Assembly: GCF_000764535.1 (NCBI RefSeq)
Contig: NZ_CP009571.1
Location: 1,302,001-1,366,000, forward strand
Length of the DNA stretch: 64,000 bases
Source: Sphingomonas taxi
GTDB lineage: Bacteria; Pseudomonadota; Alphaproteobacteria; Sphingomonadales; Sphingomonadaceae
Direction of reading: 5' to 3'
Shown here: piece after piece, positions 22,041 to 30,710 of the stretch
Layout: each line of letters starts with the position of its first letter
Numbering within the stretch: position 1 is the first letter of the stretch
The notes under the pieces: generated by a model
Seen by the model: only the letters and a program-made list of their open reading frames with translations
Database searches by the model: none
What the model was told of the DNA's origin: nothing
Position numbers and translations under genes: made by a program

Positions 22041-22997
22041 GTGAGAAAGCAGATACTTATCGCCGCATTGGCCGGCGTGGGACTGGTCGTGTCCGGCGTC
22101 GCGGACGCGCAGAAGCTGGCCCGCGAGTCGAGCGGGCAGAAGCTCCAGACCAAATTGTCCGCCGAGGTGCCGCATTGCGCACGCAAGCTCGGCACCCTCT
22201 CGATCGCCGACGGCGACGATCCGCACTGGTGGACGCAATACAGCCTCGCCCCGCCCTCCAAGCTGCTCAAGGTGCTCGTCCAGCGGTCGGGCTGCTTCAA
22301 CCTCGTCGATCGCGGGACCGGCCTCAACGCCGCGCAGATCGAGCGCAACATCGGCGGCAACCTCGGGCTGCAGCGCGGCGCCAACGTCGGCCAGGGCCAG
22401 ATCAAGGCGGCCGATTACGTGATGGTCGCCGAGATCCAGGGCGCCAACAGCAACGTCAGCGGCAATGCCGTCGCGGGCGTCGCCGGCGGGCTGCTCGGCG
22501 GCGCGGTCGGCGGCCTGCTCGGCGGCCTCAAGAGCAAGAAGATGGAGGCGAATACCGTCCTGTCGCTGACCAACGTCCGCACCACCGAGACGCTCGCCAC
22601 CGAGGAAGGCTATGCCGCCAAGAACAACCTCGCCTTCGGCGGTGGCGGCTTCCTGTCGGTCGCCGGCGCGGCGGGCGGCGGCTATGACAATACCGAGATC
22701 GGCCGGATCGTGACCTTGTCCTTCATCCAGGCCTATTCGAAGCTGGTCACCGGGCTCGGCCTCGTCACCCCGGGCGACGCCGGCACCGCGCAGGCCGCTC
22801 CCGCCAGGACCTTCACCGCGCAGGCGCCGGTCGCGCTGCGCGAGAGCGGGCTCGCGTCGAGCAAGGTGCTGCGGACGCTGCCGACCGGCGCGATCGTCTA
22901 CCCGACCGGCAAGAAGGACGGCCTGTGGTGGGAGGTCGCCGACGAGAACGACAACGTCGGCTGGGTGCTCAACACCAAGCTCGCCCCGTCGAGCTGA
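22041..22997 (+). CDS. CsgG-like exported protein with C-terminal SH3-type domain
   Basis: A signal peptide (residues 1-22, ILIAALAGVGLVVSGVADAQ) is followed by a CsgG/HfaB-like domain: LLKVLVQRSGCFNLVDRGTGL near residue 85, then AADYVMVAEIQGANS, and a Gly-rich amphipathic segment with the repeated motif GGLLGG. Residues after about 250 look like a bacterial SH3 domain (APVALRESGLASSKVLRTLP and WWEVADENDNVGWVLNTKL). CsgG proteins form outer-membrane secretion pores, but no curli genes are near, so export of other material or envelope stress is possible. GTG starts at 22035 and 22041 both fit a GGGAGG site. Confidence 0.78.
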   Translation: MRKQILIAALAGVGLVVSGVADAQKLARESSGQKLQTKLSAEVPHCARKLGTLSIADGDDPHWWTQYSLAPPSKLLKVLVQRSGCFNLVDRGTGLNAAQIERNIGGNLGLQRGANVGQGQIKAADYVMVAEIQGANSNVSGNAVAGVAGGLLGGAVGGLLGGLKSKKMEANTVLSLTNVRTTETLATEEGYAAKNNLAFGGGGFLSVAGAAGGGYDNTEIGRIVTLSFIQAYSKLVTGLGLVTPGDAGTAQAAPARTFTAQAPVALRESGLASSKVLRTLPTGAIVYPTGKKDGLWWEVADENDNVGWVLNTKLAPSS

Positions 22998-23005
22998 TGC
23001 GCGGT

Positions 23006-23034
23006 GGGACGATCCGCGACGTGCGGATCGTCCC
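23006..23034. terminator. bidirectional hairpin between convergent genes
   Basis: GGGACGATCCGC and GCGGATCGTCCC form a perfect 12-bp stem with a five-base loop (GACGT), filling the gap between the CsgG-like gene and the minus-strand kinase gene. Confidence 0.7.
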
Positions 23035-23035
23035 C

Positions 23036-23560
23036 TCAATCGCGGCTCAGCGCCTCGATCGCGCGCAGCGCGTTGAGGTAGCGCGTCGAGCCCTGCCCCG
23101 ACACCAGTGCCCAGCGCACGCCGCGCTCCTCCAGCACCGCCTTGCTCAGCTCGAAGAAGCGCCGCCGCGCCGCTTCGCTGCCGAACATCCGCGTGCCGTC
23201 GTCCTCCCACGGCAGGTCGATGTCGAACAGCAGATAGATGTCGGCGGTGTTGCTCCACGTCGCGAACCATGCGTCGCGCCGCCGGAACATCATGTCCGCC
23301 CACACCGCGGTCATCAGCGGATCGGTATCCATGATCACCGGATAGCTGCGCTCGGCAAGCGCATGGCGGACCTTGGCATCGTGACCCTTCCCGATCTCGA
23401 CGAGGTCGGCCATCGTCAGATCGGTGCCGAACGCCTCGCAATAGGCGCGGCCGAACTCGGCGACGCAGGGCACGCCGCCGAAATGCTGCGCCAGCCGCGG
23501 CATCATCGTCGACTTGCCGGTACTCTCCGGCCCGTGCAGACAGATCGAACGCAACGTCAT
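23036..23560 (-). CDS. NadR-type ribosylnicotinamide kinase (AAA/P-loop)
   Basis: The 174-aa protein has a P-loop GPESTGKST at residues 10-18, the NadR-kinase motif EFGRAYCE and the lid-type motif DLPWEDDGTRMFG. It lacks the N-terminal HTH and adenylyltransferase domains of full NadR, so it should only phosphorylate nicotinamide riboside to NMN. Its ATG overlaps the stop of pnuC by four bases, so transport and trapping are translationally coupled. A thiamine-type substrate is conceivable for some PnuC relatives, but I see no TPP riboswitch. Confidence 0.85.
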   Translation of the reverse strand: MTLRSICLHGPESTGKSTMMPRLAQHFGGVPCVAEFGRAYCEAFGTDLTMADLVEIGKGHDAKVRHALAERSYPVIMDTDPLMTAVWADMMFRRRDAWFATWSNTADIYLLFDIDLPWEDDGTRMFGSEAARRRFFELSKAVLEERGVRWALVSGQGSTRYLNALRAIEALSRD

Positions 23561-24129
23561 GCCAATGCCATCCTGCCCTGCCGCCCGCGTGCGCGCCGCC
23601 AATCGATCAGCCCCCATATCGAAAGGCCGAGCAGCACCAGATACAGGCCGGTGGTGAACATCAATCCCTTGGCGGCATAGAGCGGCACGCTGGCGACATC
23701 GACCGCGATCCACACCCACCAGCTCTCGATCGCGCGCCGCGCCTGCATCACCTGCGCCGCGACCGAGGCGATCGCGATGCCGCCGTCCCACCATGGATAG
23801 GAGGCATCGGTATAACGGTGCATCAGCGTGCCCCAGACCAGGCAGGCGACGATGCCGCCACCCAGCCACGTCACGCGCGTCGCCGGATCGAGCCGCTCGA
23901 CCACCACCTCGCCCGCATCTGCTCGGCTACGCGCCCAATTGGCCCAGCCATAAAGATTGGCGGCGAAGAAGAAGCCCTGCAGCAGCGCGTCGCTGTAGAG
24001 ATTCGCGCCGACGAACACCCAGCCGTAGATCGCCACCGCCGCGAGCGCGACCGGATAGTTCCACACGCTGCGCGCCGCGACCAGCGCGACGTTGACGATG
24101 ACGAGTGCGGCGGCAAGCGCTTCGACCAT
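23557..24129 (-). CDS. pnuC: nicotinamide riboside transporter PnuC
   Basis: The 190-aa inner-membrane protein has about seven TM helices and the PnuC signatures WNYPVALAAVAIYGWVF and FFFAANLYGWANW near the N-terminus, plus WWVWIAVDVASVPLYAAKGL in the C-terminal half. It facilitates diffusion of nicotinamide riboside, with the downstream kinase providing metabolic trapping. A GTG at 24135 is an alternative start two codons upstream. It is divergent from the tRNA-Pro gene. Confidence 0.9.
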   Translation of the reverse strand: MVEALAAALVIVNVALVAARSVWNYPVALAAVAIYGWVFVGANLYSDALLQGFFFAANLYGWANWARSRADAGEVVVERLDPATRVTWLGGGIVACLVWGTLMHRYTDASYPWWDGGIAIASVAAQVMQARRAIESWWVWIAVDVASVPLYAAKGLMFTTGLYLVLLGLSIWGLIDWRRARGRQGRMALA

Positions 24130-24188
24130 ATTCACCGGCTCTGCCTAGGACGTTGCACGCGGATTTCGCAAGGGTGCGATTCCGGCGC

Positions 24189-24217
24189 TTGCATCCGCTA
24201 TCCGGCGTGGGTATAGG
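24189..24217 (+). promoter_or_regulatory. sigma70-like promoter of tRNA-Pro
   Basis: TTGCAT, then exactly 17 bases, then TATAGG, ending 52 bases before the mature tRNA-Pro. Four or more matches in each hexamer and ideal spacing make it a good candidate; it could also drive the following tRNA-Arg. Confidence 0.65.
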
Positions 24218-24269
24218 CGCGCCTCCAAGCACGGACGGACCCTTTCCAAGGGCCCCGGACGTACTCCGT

Positions 24270-24346
24270 CGGGGAGTAGCTCAGCCTGGTAGAGCACTGT
24301 CTTCGGGAGGCAGGGGCCGGAGGTTCGAATCCTCTCTTCCCGACCA
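24270..24346 (+). tRNA. tRNA-Pro (anticodon CGG)
   Basis: It folds as a full cloverleaf: acceptor CGGGGAG pairs with CTTCCCG (one G-T), D-arm GCTC/GAGC, anticodon arm CTGTC-TTCGGGA-GGCAG with anticodon CGG, T-arm with TTCGAAT loop, and an encoded 3' CCA. It lies 32 bases upstream of tRNA-Arg. Confidence 0.97.
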
Positions 24347-24378
24347 TTATATCCGCTGCGGCTCCCGCCGTGGCACAT

Positions 24379-24455
24379 GCACCCATAGCTCAGCTGGATA
24401 GAGCATCAGACTACGAATCTGAGGGTCGGGCGTTCGAATCGCTCTGGGTGCACCA
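24379..24455 (+). tRNA. tRNA-Arg (anticodon ACG)
   Basis: The acceptor GCACCCA/TGGGTGC, D-arm GCTC/GAGC, anticodon arm TCAGA-CTACGAA-TCTGA with anticodon ACG (position 34 A normally edited to inosine by TadA), T-arm GGGCG-TTCGAAT-CGCTC, and encoded CCA. A T5 stretch follows immediately (24456-24460). Confidence 0.97.
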
Positions 24456-24483
24456 TTTTTCAAATCATGCCGGAGCCACGATC

Positions 24484-24933
24484 GTGGTGGACAAGAGCTG
24501 GGGCACGCCCTCGCCATCGGCGGACTTCCGCGTCCGCAGCAATCTCACCCTCGAACAACGCGCGGCCGAACGCGCCGCCGCCCGAGAGGCGCGGACACGC
24601 GAGCGTGCCGGCGACACCGAACAGCGCTTGAAGGAACGGCTCGCCAGCCGCGAGGCCGAGATGCGCGAGCGCGAACAGGCCCGCGAAGCCCGCCGCGAGG
24701 AGGAACAGCGACTGGCGGAAGGCGATCCCCATGCCGCCGCCGCACAGCGCCGCCGCGGCTCGGGCCGCAAGGACGTGGTGCGCGAACAGCGCGATACGCG
24801 CAGCTATGCCACGGTGGTGGATATCGCCCGGATGCGCGAGCTGGCGAAGCGCGGCGCCTCGCTCACCGGCCTCGCCGGCGCCTTCGGAATTTCGGTGGAA
24901 GCGGTCGAGGCGGCGCTCGCAGAAAGCGACTGA
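24484..24933 (+). CDS. Arg/Glu-rich coiled-coil protein with C-terminal HTH-like motif (149 aa)
   Basis: Residues 20-95 are an almost pure Arg/Ala/Glu helix (REARTRERAGDTEQRLKERL and on), a strong coiled coil. A linker and a small helical module follow, ending IARMRELAKRGASLTGLAGA with ISVEAVEAALAE, which reads like a helix-turn-helix. GTG at 24484 follows GGAG at an eight-base spacing; the longer frame from 24370 is only the translation of tRNA-Arg and must be excluded. No family recognised. It could be a structural or DNA-associated protein. Confidence 0.65.
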   Translation: MVDKSWGTPSPSADFRVRSNLTLEQRAAERAAAREARTRERAGDTEQRLKERLASREAEMREREQAREARREEEQRLAEGDPHAAAAQRRRGSGRKDVVREQRDTRSYATVVDIARMRELAKRGASLTGLAGAFGISVEAVEAALAESD

Positions 24934-25118
24934 CGGTCCCGGCCCCGCCGATCAGCCGGCGCGCTGGCGGCGGTAAGCGATGATGTGGACGATCAGGCTC
25001 AGCACTTAACACCTCGGCAATGCCGCAGGGGTGCGGCTCATGGGGGCGCCTATGTGCCGCGCTGCCCGCGTGCACAAATGCAACCTCGGTCGTCCCGGTT
25101 GCAGCGCGAACAATCGTC

Positions 25119-25712
25119 CTAACCGGCGGCGGCGACCCACTCGGCCAGCGACAATTCGCCGGTCGGCCGAATTTCCGCCTGCATGCTGTTCGCCATGATC
25201 TCCAGCGCCCAGCGCGTCCGCGCATCGTGGTCGCCCGCCACACCGTCGGACGGCACCCATAGATCATATTGTCGCATATGCGCGTCGGCAGCGGTGAACA
25301 GCACGCAAATGTCGGCGGCGACCCCGGTGAGCACCAGCCGGCTCGCGCCCAATTGCGGCAGAAGCACCGGCAGGTTGGTCGCGTAGAAGCCGGAAAACTG
25401 CGGCTTGATGATGAAATAGTCGGTGTCGCGCGGTCGCAGCGCCTCGGTCAGCGCCTGCCCCAGCGATGCGCGCGACAGTGTCTCCTCGATCAGCTTGTCG
25501 CGATCGGAATGCCATTGCCCGTCGTTGTCGTTGACGTAAATCACCGGCACGCCGGCAGCGTCCGCCGCGTCGCGCAGCGCGAGGATCGGCGCGATCGTCG
25601 CCTCCGCCGATTCCTTCAGCCGATCGCCGCCGTCGAAGTCGAGTGCGTTGATCATGTCGATGATGATGAGCGCGGTATGCCCCGCGGCGGGAGGAAGCTG
25701 CTGTTGCGCCAT
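25119..25712 (-). CDS. isochorismatase-family cysteine hydrolase
   Basis: The 197-aa protein has the catalytic triad of the family: Asp in ALIIIDMINALDF (near residue 19), Lys in YFIIKPQFSGFYATN and Cys in LTGVAADICVLFTAADAH with the cis-peptide pair before it. Family members hydrolyse nicotinamide, carbamoyl compounds or isochorismate; the substrate cannot be told. The proximity of the PnuC/kinase pair 1 kb away makes a nicotinamidase-like activity a thought, but the PncA metal-binding motif is not evident. It is divergent from dinB. Confidence 0.87.
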   Translation of the reverse strand: MAQQQLPPAAGHTALIIIDMINALDFDGGDRLKESAEATIAPILALRDAADAAGVPVIYVNDNDGQWHSDRDKLIEETLSRASLGQALTEALRPRDTDYFIIKPQFSGFYATNLPVLLPQLGASRLVLTGVAADICVLFTAADAHMRQYDLWVPSDGVAGDHDARTRWALEIMANSMQAEIRPTGELSLAEWVAAAG

Positions 25713-25765
25713 GCAACATCCGTAGCGCTTTTGCCGCGGCGGCGCCTTGATCTGTAATGCGTTTG

Positions 25766-25780
25766 GAACGAAACGGGATC
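25766..25780 (+). promoter_or_regulatory. degenerate LexA-like half-site pair before dinB
   Basis: GAAC, seven bases, GATC sits directly before the dinB ATG. The alphaproteobacterial SOS box is GTTC-N7-GTTC (reverse GAAC-N7-GAAC), so this differs at one of eight fixed positions. Position at the start codon is late for an operator. Weak evidence. Confidence 0.25.
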
Positions 25781-26872
25781 ATGGCCGATGGCGAAACGCC
25801 TCCTCAGCGAAAGGTGATCCATGTCGACATGGACGCTTTCTATGCGTCGGTGGAGCAGCGCGACGATCCGACGTTGCGCGGCAAGCCGGTCGCCGTCGGC
25901 GGATCGCGCGCGCGCGGCGTCGTCGCCGCGGCGAGCTACGAGGCGCGCGCGTTCGGCGTGCGATCGGCGATGCCGTCGGTCACCGCGTTGCGCCGCTGTC
26001 CCGATCTCGTCTTCGTCCGGCCGCGCTTCGACGTCTATCACGCCGTCTCGCAGCAGATCCGCGCGATCTTCGCCGATTACAGCGATGCGATCGAGCCTTT
26101 GTCGCTCGACGAGGCCTATCTCGACGTCACCGCCGACGTGCGCGGGCTCGGTTCGGCGAGCGCGATCGCCGAGGAGATCCGCGCCCGCATCCGCGCTGAT
26201 ACCGGCCTCACCGCCTCGGCCGGGGTGAGCTACAACAAGTTCATCGCCAAGCTCGCCTCTGACCAGAACAAGCCCGACGGGCTCTGCGTCATCCCGCCGC
26301 ACAAGGGCGCGGCGTTCGTCGCCTCGCTGCCGGTCAAGCGCTTCCACGGCGTCGGACCGGTCACCGCCAAGCGGATGGAGCAGCTCGGCATCCTCACCGG
26401 CGCCGACCTGCGCGACCGCGCCCTGCCCTTCCTCCAGGCGCATTTCGGTTCCTACGCCGACTATCTCTTCGCGGCCGCGCGCGGCGTCGATCATCGCCCG
26501 GTGCGCGCCCACCGCGAGGCCAAATCGGTCGGTGCCGAGCGGACGTTCGAGACCAATCTGTCCGCGCCCGACGAGCTGCACGCCGCGCTCGCCCGCGTCG
26601 CCGAGGCGGCCTGGGTGCGGATCGAACGATCGGGGGTGCGGGGCCGGACGGTGACGCTGAAGCTGCGCCACGCCGACTTCCGCACGATGACGCGGGCCCG
26701 CTCGCTTGCGCTGCCGGTGACCAGCGAGGCCGACTTCCTGCGCATCGGCGACGAATTGCTCGACGCACAGCTGCCGGTGCCCGACGGGGTGCGGCTGCTC
26801 GGCCTGACGCTGTCGGGCATCCTGCGCGACGCCGCCGACGCGGAGGAGGTTCAGCCCAGCCTGCCGCTGTGA
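25781..26872 (+). CDS. dinB: DNA polymerase IV (Y family)
   Basis: The 363-aa translesion polymerase has the palm carboxylates Asp16 (HVDMDAFYASVEQ) and Asp110/Glu111 (SLDEAYLDV), the YxAR-like SYEARAFGVRSAMP block and the thumb helix-hairpin-helix FHGVGPVTAKRMEQLGI. The C-terminal little-finger domain ends in SLPL, with no obvious canonical beta-clamp motif beyond QPSLPL, which fits the clamp-binding pentapeptide (Q-x-S/D-L-F/P-L). ATG 25781 is preferred over 25757 by the conserved start of the fold. Confidence 0.94.
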   Translation: MADGETPPQRKVIHVDMDAFYASVEQRDDPTLRGKPVAVGGSRARGVVAAASYEARAFGVRSAMPSVTALRRCPDLVFVRPRFDVYHAVSQQIRAIFADYSDAIEPLSLDEAYLDVTADVRGLGSASAIAEEIRARIRADTGLTASAGVSYNKFIAKLASDQNKPDGLCVIPPHKGAAFVASLPVKRFHGVGPVTAKRMEQLGILTGADLRDRALPFLQAHFGSYADYLFAAARGVDHRPVRAHREAKSVGAERTFETNLSAPDELHAALARVAEAAWVRIERSGVRGRTVTLKLRHADFRTMTRARSLALPVTSEADFLRIGDELLDAQLPVPDGVRLLGLTLSGILRDAADAEEVQPSLPL

Positions 26873-26879
26873 GCGCGGA

Positions 26880-29126
26880 TCACCGGCCACCCGGCGGCAG
26901 ATTGGTCTCGAGGTAGCGCGTCATCAGCGAATAGAGGTGCAGGCTGGTGCCCGGCTTCTCGTAGATGCCGTGCGTGCGGTCGGGATAGGCCATCATCGTG
27001 AAGGGCTTGTTGGCGGCGATCAGCCGATCCTCGAGCTGTTCGAGATTCTGGTAATGGACGTTGTCGTCGCCGGTGCCGTGGATGACGAGCAGATTGCCCG
27101 TCAGCCCCGCAGCATAGGTGATGGGCGACCCCGCCTTGTAGCCCGCTTCATTGTCCGCCGGCAGGCCCATGTACCGCTCCTGATAGACGGTGTCGTAGAG
27201 CATCTGGTCGGAGACGGCGGCGACGGCGATGCCGGTCTTGAACAACTCGGGGAAGCGGAACATCGCGTGCAACGTGCTCGATCCGCCGCCGCTCCAGCCC
27301 CAGATGCCGATCCGCGCCGGATCGATATAGGGCCGCGCGGCGATCAGCTTGCGGACGCCGGCGGCATAATCCTCCGGCCCGATGACGCCGAGCCGGCGAT
27401 AGATGCTCTTGCGCCATTCGCGTCCCCGCGGCGTGTTGGTGCCGCGCGGATCGATGCTGGCGACGATGTAGCCGCGCTCGGCGAGCATGCGATGCCACAA
27501 GGCGGTGTTGCCGCCCCAGGCGTCGGCGACCGTCTGTCCCCAAGGTTCGCCATAGACCTGGAACAGCACCGGATAGCGTTTGGCGGGATCGAAGCCCGCC
27601 GGCTTCATGATCCAGGCGTCGACCGACACCCCCTTGCTGAGATCGAGCCGGGTGAACTCGGTCGGCCCGAGCGGTTCGTGCGCGATCTCGTCCTGCAAGG
27701 CGGCGTTGCGGGCGAGCACGCGCACTGGGGCCTGCGTGGTGAGGTCGATCATCTCGGTCACCGGCGCGCGGTCGATCGCCGAGACGGTGTGCCGCGCCCA
27801 ATGCGCGCCGGGAGCGATGTCATAGCCGTGCGTCCCCGCCTGCCCCGCCTGCGTCACCCGCTCGACCCGCGGCTTGCCGGTCAGCTTGGCGCGGTAGAGG
27901 TAGCGTTGCGTCGGATTGTCCGGCGAGGCGGTGAACCACGCCCAGCCCTGCGCCTCGTCCACGCGCAGCAGGCTGACGACGTCGAACCTGCCGGGGGTGC
28001 GCAGGCTCGGCGGCTTGCCGTCGGCAGAGGCGACGTACAGATGCCGCCAGCCGTCGCGCTCGCTCAGCCAGGTGAAGCGTTTGCCGCCGTCGAGCCAGGT
28101 CGGATCGCCATTGGCCTCGACCCATGCGGCGTCGCGTTCGACGAACACCGGCCGCGTCGTCCCGCTGGCGGGGTCGGCGAGCAGCAGCCGATAGGTGTTC
28201 TGCAGCCGGTTGGCATATTGCAGGAACAGCTTGCCGCTGGTCCCCGCCCAGCTCATCTGCGGCACGTAATTCTGGCGCGGATCGCCGGTCAGGCCGATCC
28301 ATCGCGTCGCGCCGCTCGCCACGTCGATCGTGCCGACGCGCACCGCCGAATTGGTGGTGCCGACCTTGGGATATTGCAGCGGGATCGGCCGGGAATATTG
28401 CCCCACCGTGTTGCTGATCATGTAGAAGGTGCCGACTCCGGAAGTATCGAACCGCCAGAAGGCGATCGTCTTGGAATCCGGGCTCCACGACCATGCCTTG
28501 CGGAGGTAGAATTCCTCCTCATACACCCAGTCGCCGAGGCCGTTGACGATCAGGTCGCTGCCGTCGCGGGTGAGCTGCCGCGGCGGCGCATCGCCCGCGC
28601 TCGGCTCGACGTACAGGTTGTTGGCACGGACATAGGCGATGCGGCTGCCGTCGGGCGAGAAGTCCGCGTACATCAGGCTGGCGGGCGGCGCATCGCCGCC
28701 GATCCGGCGCAGCGTTTTGGCGGAGACATCGAACAGCCAATAGTCGCCGAGCGCCCGGGTGCGGCGAAAGCGCGTACCGTTGGTGAAGATCAACAGCCGT
28801 TTGCCGTCCGCAGACCAAGCATAGCTCTGGATCGCGATCGGCTTGCCCGTCGCCGGCACGACGAGGTCGCCTGCCGCGACCAGCACGGTGCGCGTATTGC
28901 GCGCGACGTCGTAGCGGACGAGGTCGGTGCCGTCGGTGACCGCCTTGGACGGCTCGATCGCGTCATAGCCCTTGCCATCGGCGGTCCATTCGCCGCCCTC
29001 GACGCGATCCATTGGGATCGCCTTGTCGCCGAAGATCCGTTCCAGCGTCAGCGGCGCCGATTGCGCCGCCGCGGGCACGGGTTGCGACATCGTGGCGAGG
29101 CCGGCGAGGATCAGGGCATTGCGCAT
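26880..29126 (-). CDS. dipeptidyl-peptidase IV family serine protease (S9B), exported
   Basis: The 748-aa protein has a signal peptide (MRNALILAGLATMSQPVPAAAQ), an eight-bladed beta-propeller (DPPIV N-terminal domain, with WVYEEEFYLRKAWSWSPD as a family landmark) and an alpha/beta-hydrolase domain. The nucleophile is the Ser of GWSGGGSS (about residue 611), the acid lies in IHGTGDDNVHYQN, and the His is in DRTHGIYE. It removes N-terminal dipeptides in the periplasm, usual in peptide-scavenging sphingomonads and xanthomonads. It converges on dinB with seven bases between stops. Confidence 0.93.
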   Translation of the reverse strand: MRNALILAGLATMSQPVPAAAQSAPLTLERIFGDKAIPMDRVEGGEWTADGKGYDAIEPSKAVTDGTDLVRYDVARNTRTVLVAAGDLVVPATGKPIAIQSYAWSADGKRLLIFTNGTRFRRTRALGDYWLFDVSAKTLRRIGGDAPPASLMYADFSPDGSRIAYVRANNLYVEPSAGDAPPRQLTRDGSDLIVNGLGDWVYEEEFYLRKAWSWSPDSKTIAFWRFDTSGVGTFYMISNTVGQYSRPIPLQYPKVGTTNSAVRVGTIDVASGATRWIGLTGDPRQNYVPQMSWAGTSGKLFLQYANRLQNTYRLLLADPASGTTRPVFVERDAAWVEANGDPTWLDGGKRFTWLSERDGWRHLYVASADGKPPSLRTPGRFDVVSLLRVDEAQGWAWFTASPDNPTQRYLYRAKLTGKPRVERVTQAGQAGTHGYDIAPGAHWARHTVSAIDRAPVTEMIDLTTQAPVRVLARNAALQDEIAHEPLGPTEFTRLDLSKGVSVDAWIMKPAGFDPAKRYPVLFQVYGEPWGQTVADAWGGNTALWHRMLAERGYIVASIDPRGTNTPRGREWRKSIYRRLGVIGPEDYAAGVRKLIAARPYIDPARIGIWGWSGGGSSTLHAMFRFPELFKTGIAVAAVSDQMLYDTVYQERYMGLPADNEAGYKAGSPITYAAGLTGNLLVIHGTGDDNVHYQNLEQLEDRLIAANKPFTMMAYPDRTHGIYEKPGTSLHLYSLMTRYLETNLPPGGR

Positions 29127-29322
29127 CGTCTTGAAACTTCCCCATCTGCTGTTTGCGAGATGGTATCGCACGAGCCCGCCCCCGTATACGATCGTCAGAT
29201 CCGCACCGCCCTTGCCCCGCCGCCCGCTTTCCGCTAACGGCCGCCGCTTCCACGCTTTGGCTGGATGCTTGCGGGAGGGCGGAGACGCCCGCTCGGACCG
29301 CTAAACTTGAAACGAGAGTGAC

Positions 29323-29754
29323 ATGGCAAAGAAGATCACAGGTTACATCAACCTGCAGGTTCCTGCAGGCGACGCCAAGCCCGCCCCGCCGATCGGCCCG
29401 GCCCTTGGTCAGCGCGGCGTCAACATCATGGAATTCTGCAAGGCGTTCAACGCGCAGACGACCGACATGGACAAGGGCACGCCGCTGCCCACCAAGATCA
29501 CCGTCTATGCCGACCGTTCGTTCAGCTTCGAGATCAAGACGCCGCCGGCGTCGTTCCTGATCAAGAAGGCCGCCGGCCTGAAGTCGGGTTCGAAGGAGCC
29601 GGGCAAGGTCGTCGCGGGCAAGATCGCGCGCAGCAAGCTGACCGAGATCGCCCAGACCAAGATGAAGGATCTGAACGCCAACGACATCGAGGCTGCGACC
29701 AAGATCATCGAAGGCTCCGCCCGCGCGATGGGCCTCGAAGTGACGGAGGGCTGA
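29323..29754 (+). CDS. rplK: 50S ribosomal protein L11
   Basis: The 143-aa protein is full length; the N-terminal [20 protein letters not shown] block and the C-terminal RNA-binding domain [10 protein letters not shown] are intact. It forms the GTPase-associated centre with 23S rRNA. It is followed after four bases by rplA as in most bacteria, but secE-nusG are not upstream in this window; a minus-strand peptidase is. A GC-rich hairpin-forming leader (around 29269-29290) precedes it. Confidence 0.98.
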   Translation: MAKKITGYINLQVPAGDAKPAPPIGPALGQRGVNIMEFCKAFNAQTTDMDKGTPLPTKITVYADRSFSFEIKTPPASFLIKKAAGLKSGSKEPGKVVAGKIARSKLTEIAQTKMKDLNANDIEAATKIIEGSARAMGLEVTEG

Positions 29755-29758
29755 GATC

Positions 29759-30451
29759 ATGGCCAAGCTGACCAAGAAGCAGAAGTCCAACGCCGTGAAC
29801 CCTGAGACGCTGCACGGCGTCGACCAGGCGATCGCGCTGGCCAAGCAGAACGCCACCGCCAAGTTCGACGAGACCATCGAGGTCGCGCTGAACCTGGGCG
29901 TCGATCCGCGCCACGCCGACCAGATGGTCCGCGGCGTCGTCACGCTGCCCGCTGGCACCGGCAAGACCGTCCGCGTCGGCGTCTTCGCCCGCGGCGCCAA
30001 GGCCGAGGAGGCTCTGGCCGCCGGTGCCGACGTCGTCGGTGCGGAAGACCTGATGGAGACGATCCAGAGCGGCACGATCGATTTCGATCGCTGCATCGCG
30101 ACCCCGGACATGATGGGTGTCGTCGGTCGCCTCGGCAAGGTGCTCGGCCCCAAGGGCCTGATGCCGAACCCGAAGCTCGGCACCGTGACGATGAACGTCG
30201 CCGAAGCGGTCAAGGCCGCCAAGGGTGGTCAGGTCGAGTATCGCGTCGAGAAGGCCGGCATCATCCACTCGGGGATCGGCAAGGCGTCGTTCACGCAGGA
30301 AGATCTGCGTCGCAACTTCGACGCGCTGGTCGACGCCGTGGTGCGTGCCAAGCCGTCGGGCGCCAAGGGCAAGTATGTCCGCAAGGTCGCCGTTAGCTCG
30401 ACGATGGGCCCGGGCATCCGCGTCGACACCACCGAGGTCGCAGGCGCCTAA
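29759..30451 (+). CDS. rplA: 50S ribosomal protein L1
   Basis: The 230-aa L1 stalk protein carries the conserved [13 protein letters not shown] signature at about residue 128 and the C-terminal [11 protein letters not shown]. It starts four bases after the rplK stop and ends in a strong terminator (30475-30505). In E. coli L1 also represses the rplKA message by binding its leader; whether this leader carries an L1 site was not tested. Confidence 0.98.
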   Translation: MAKLTKKQKSNAVNPETLHGVDQAIALAKQNATAKFDETIEVALNLGVDPRHADQMVRGVVTLPAGTGKTVRVGVFARGAKAEEALAAGADVVGAEDLMETIQSGTIDFDRCIATPDMMGVVGRLGKVLGPKGLMPNPKLGTVTMNVAEAVKAAKGGQVEYRVEKAGIIHSGIGKASFTQEDLRRNFDALVDAVVRAKPSGAKGKYVRKVAVSSTMGPGIRVDTTEVAGA

Positions 30452-30474
30452 GCCTTTCGCGCCACGCGAATACG

Positions 30475-30505
30475 AAAAGGGCCGGGAGCAATCCCGGCCC
30501 TTTTT
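30475..30505 (+). terminator. rho-independent terminator of rplKA
   Basis: AAAAGGGCCGGGA and TCCCGGCCCTTTT form a perfect 13-bp stem with a GCAA tetraloop, followed by T. This separates rplKA transcription from rplJL, which lies 5.3 kb on. Confidence 0.95.
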
Positions 30506-30600
30506 GTTTGGGCGGATAGGTATCTAAATAGCTAGGTCGCCCCGGACTGGATCTAGGTGGGATCGACATTCATTGGCGCGGTGACTTCGCACATTCAGTC

Positions 30601-30691
30601 CGTCACCCCGGACTTGATCCGGGGTCCCGCTATCGACCCCATGGTTGCCGAGCAGGGTGAAGTGGCCCCCCGGGTCAAGCCCGGGGTGACG
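30601..30691. repeat. palindromic repeat pair, family A
   Basis: CGTCACCCCGG (30601-30611) is inverted at 30681-30691; inner GGGGTCC / CCCCCGGG parts are more diverged. First unit in the 661-base gene-free stretch 30452-31112, which holds terminator, three repeat families and nothing else that I can support. Confidence 0.8.
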
Positions 30692-30710
30692 GAAGTGCAA
30701 ACAAGCGTAT

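Noticed and set aside
24370..24483. N-terminal extension of the coiled-coil protein reading IAQLDRASDYESEGRAFESL
   Set aside because: This peptide is the well-known translation of a tRNA gene (tRNA-Arg here), not protein.
26937..29237. 766-codon plus-strand frame opposite the S9 peptidase
   Set aside because: Antisense shadow; the minus-strand frame has signal peptide, propeller and catalytic motifs.
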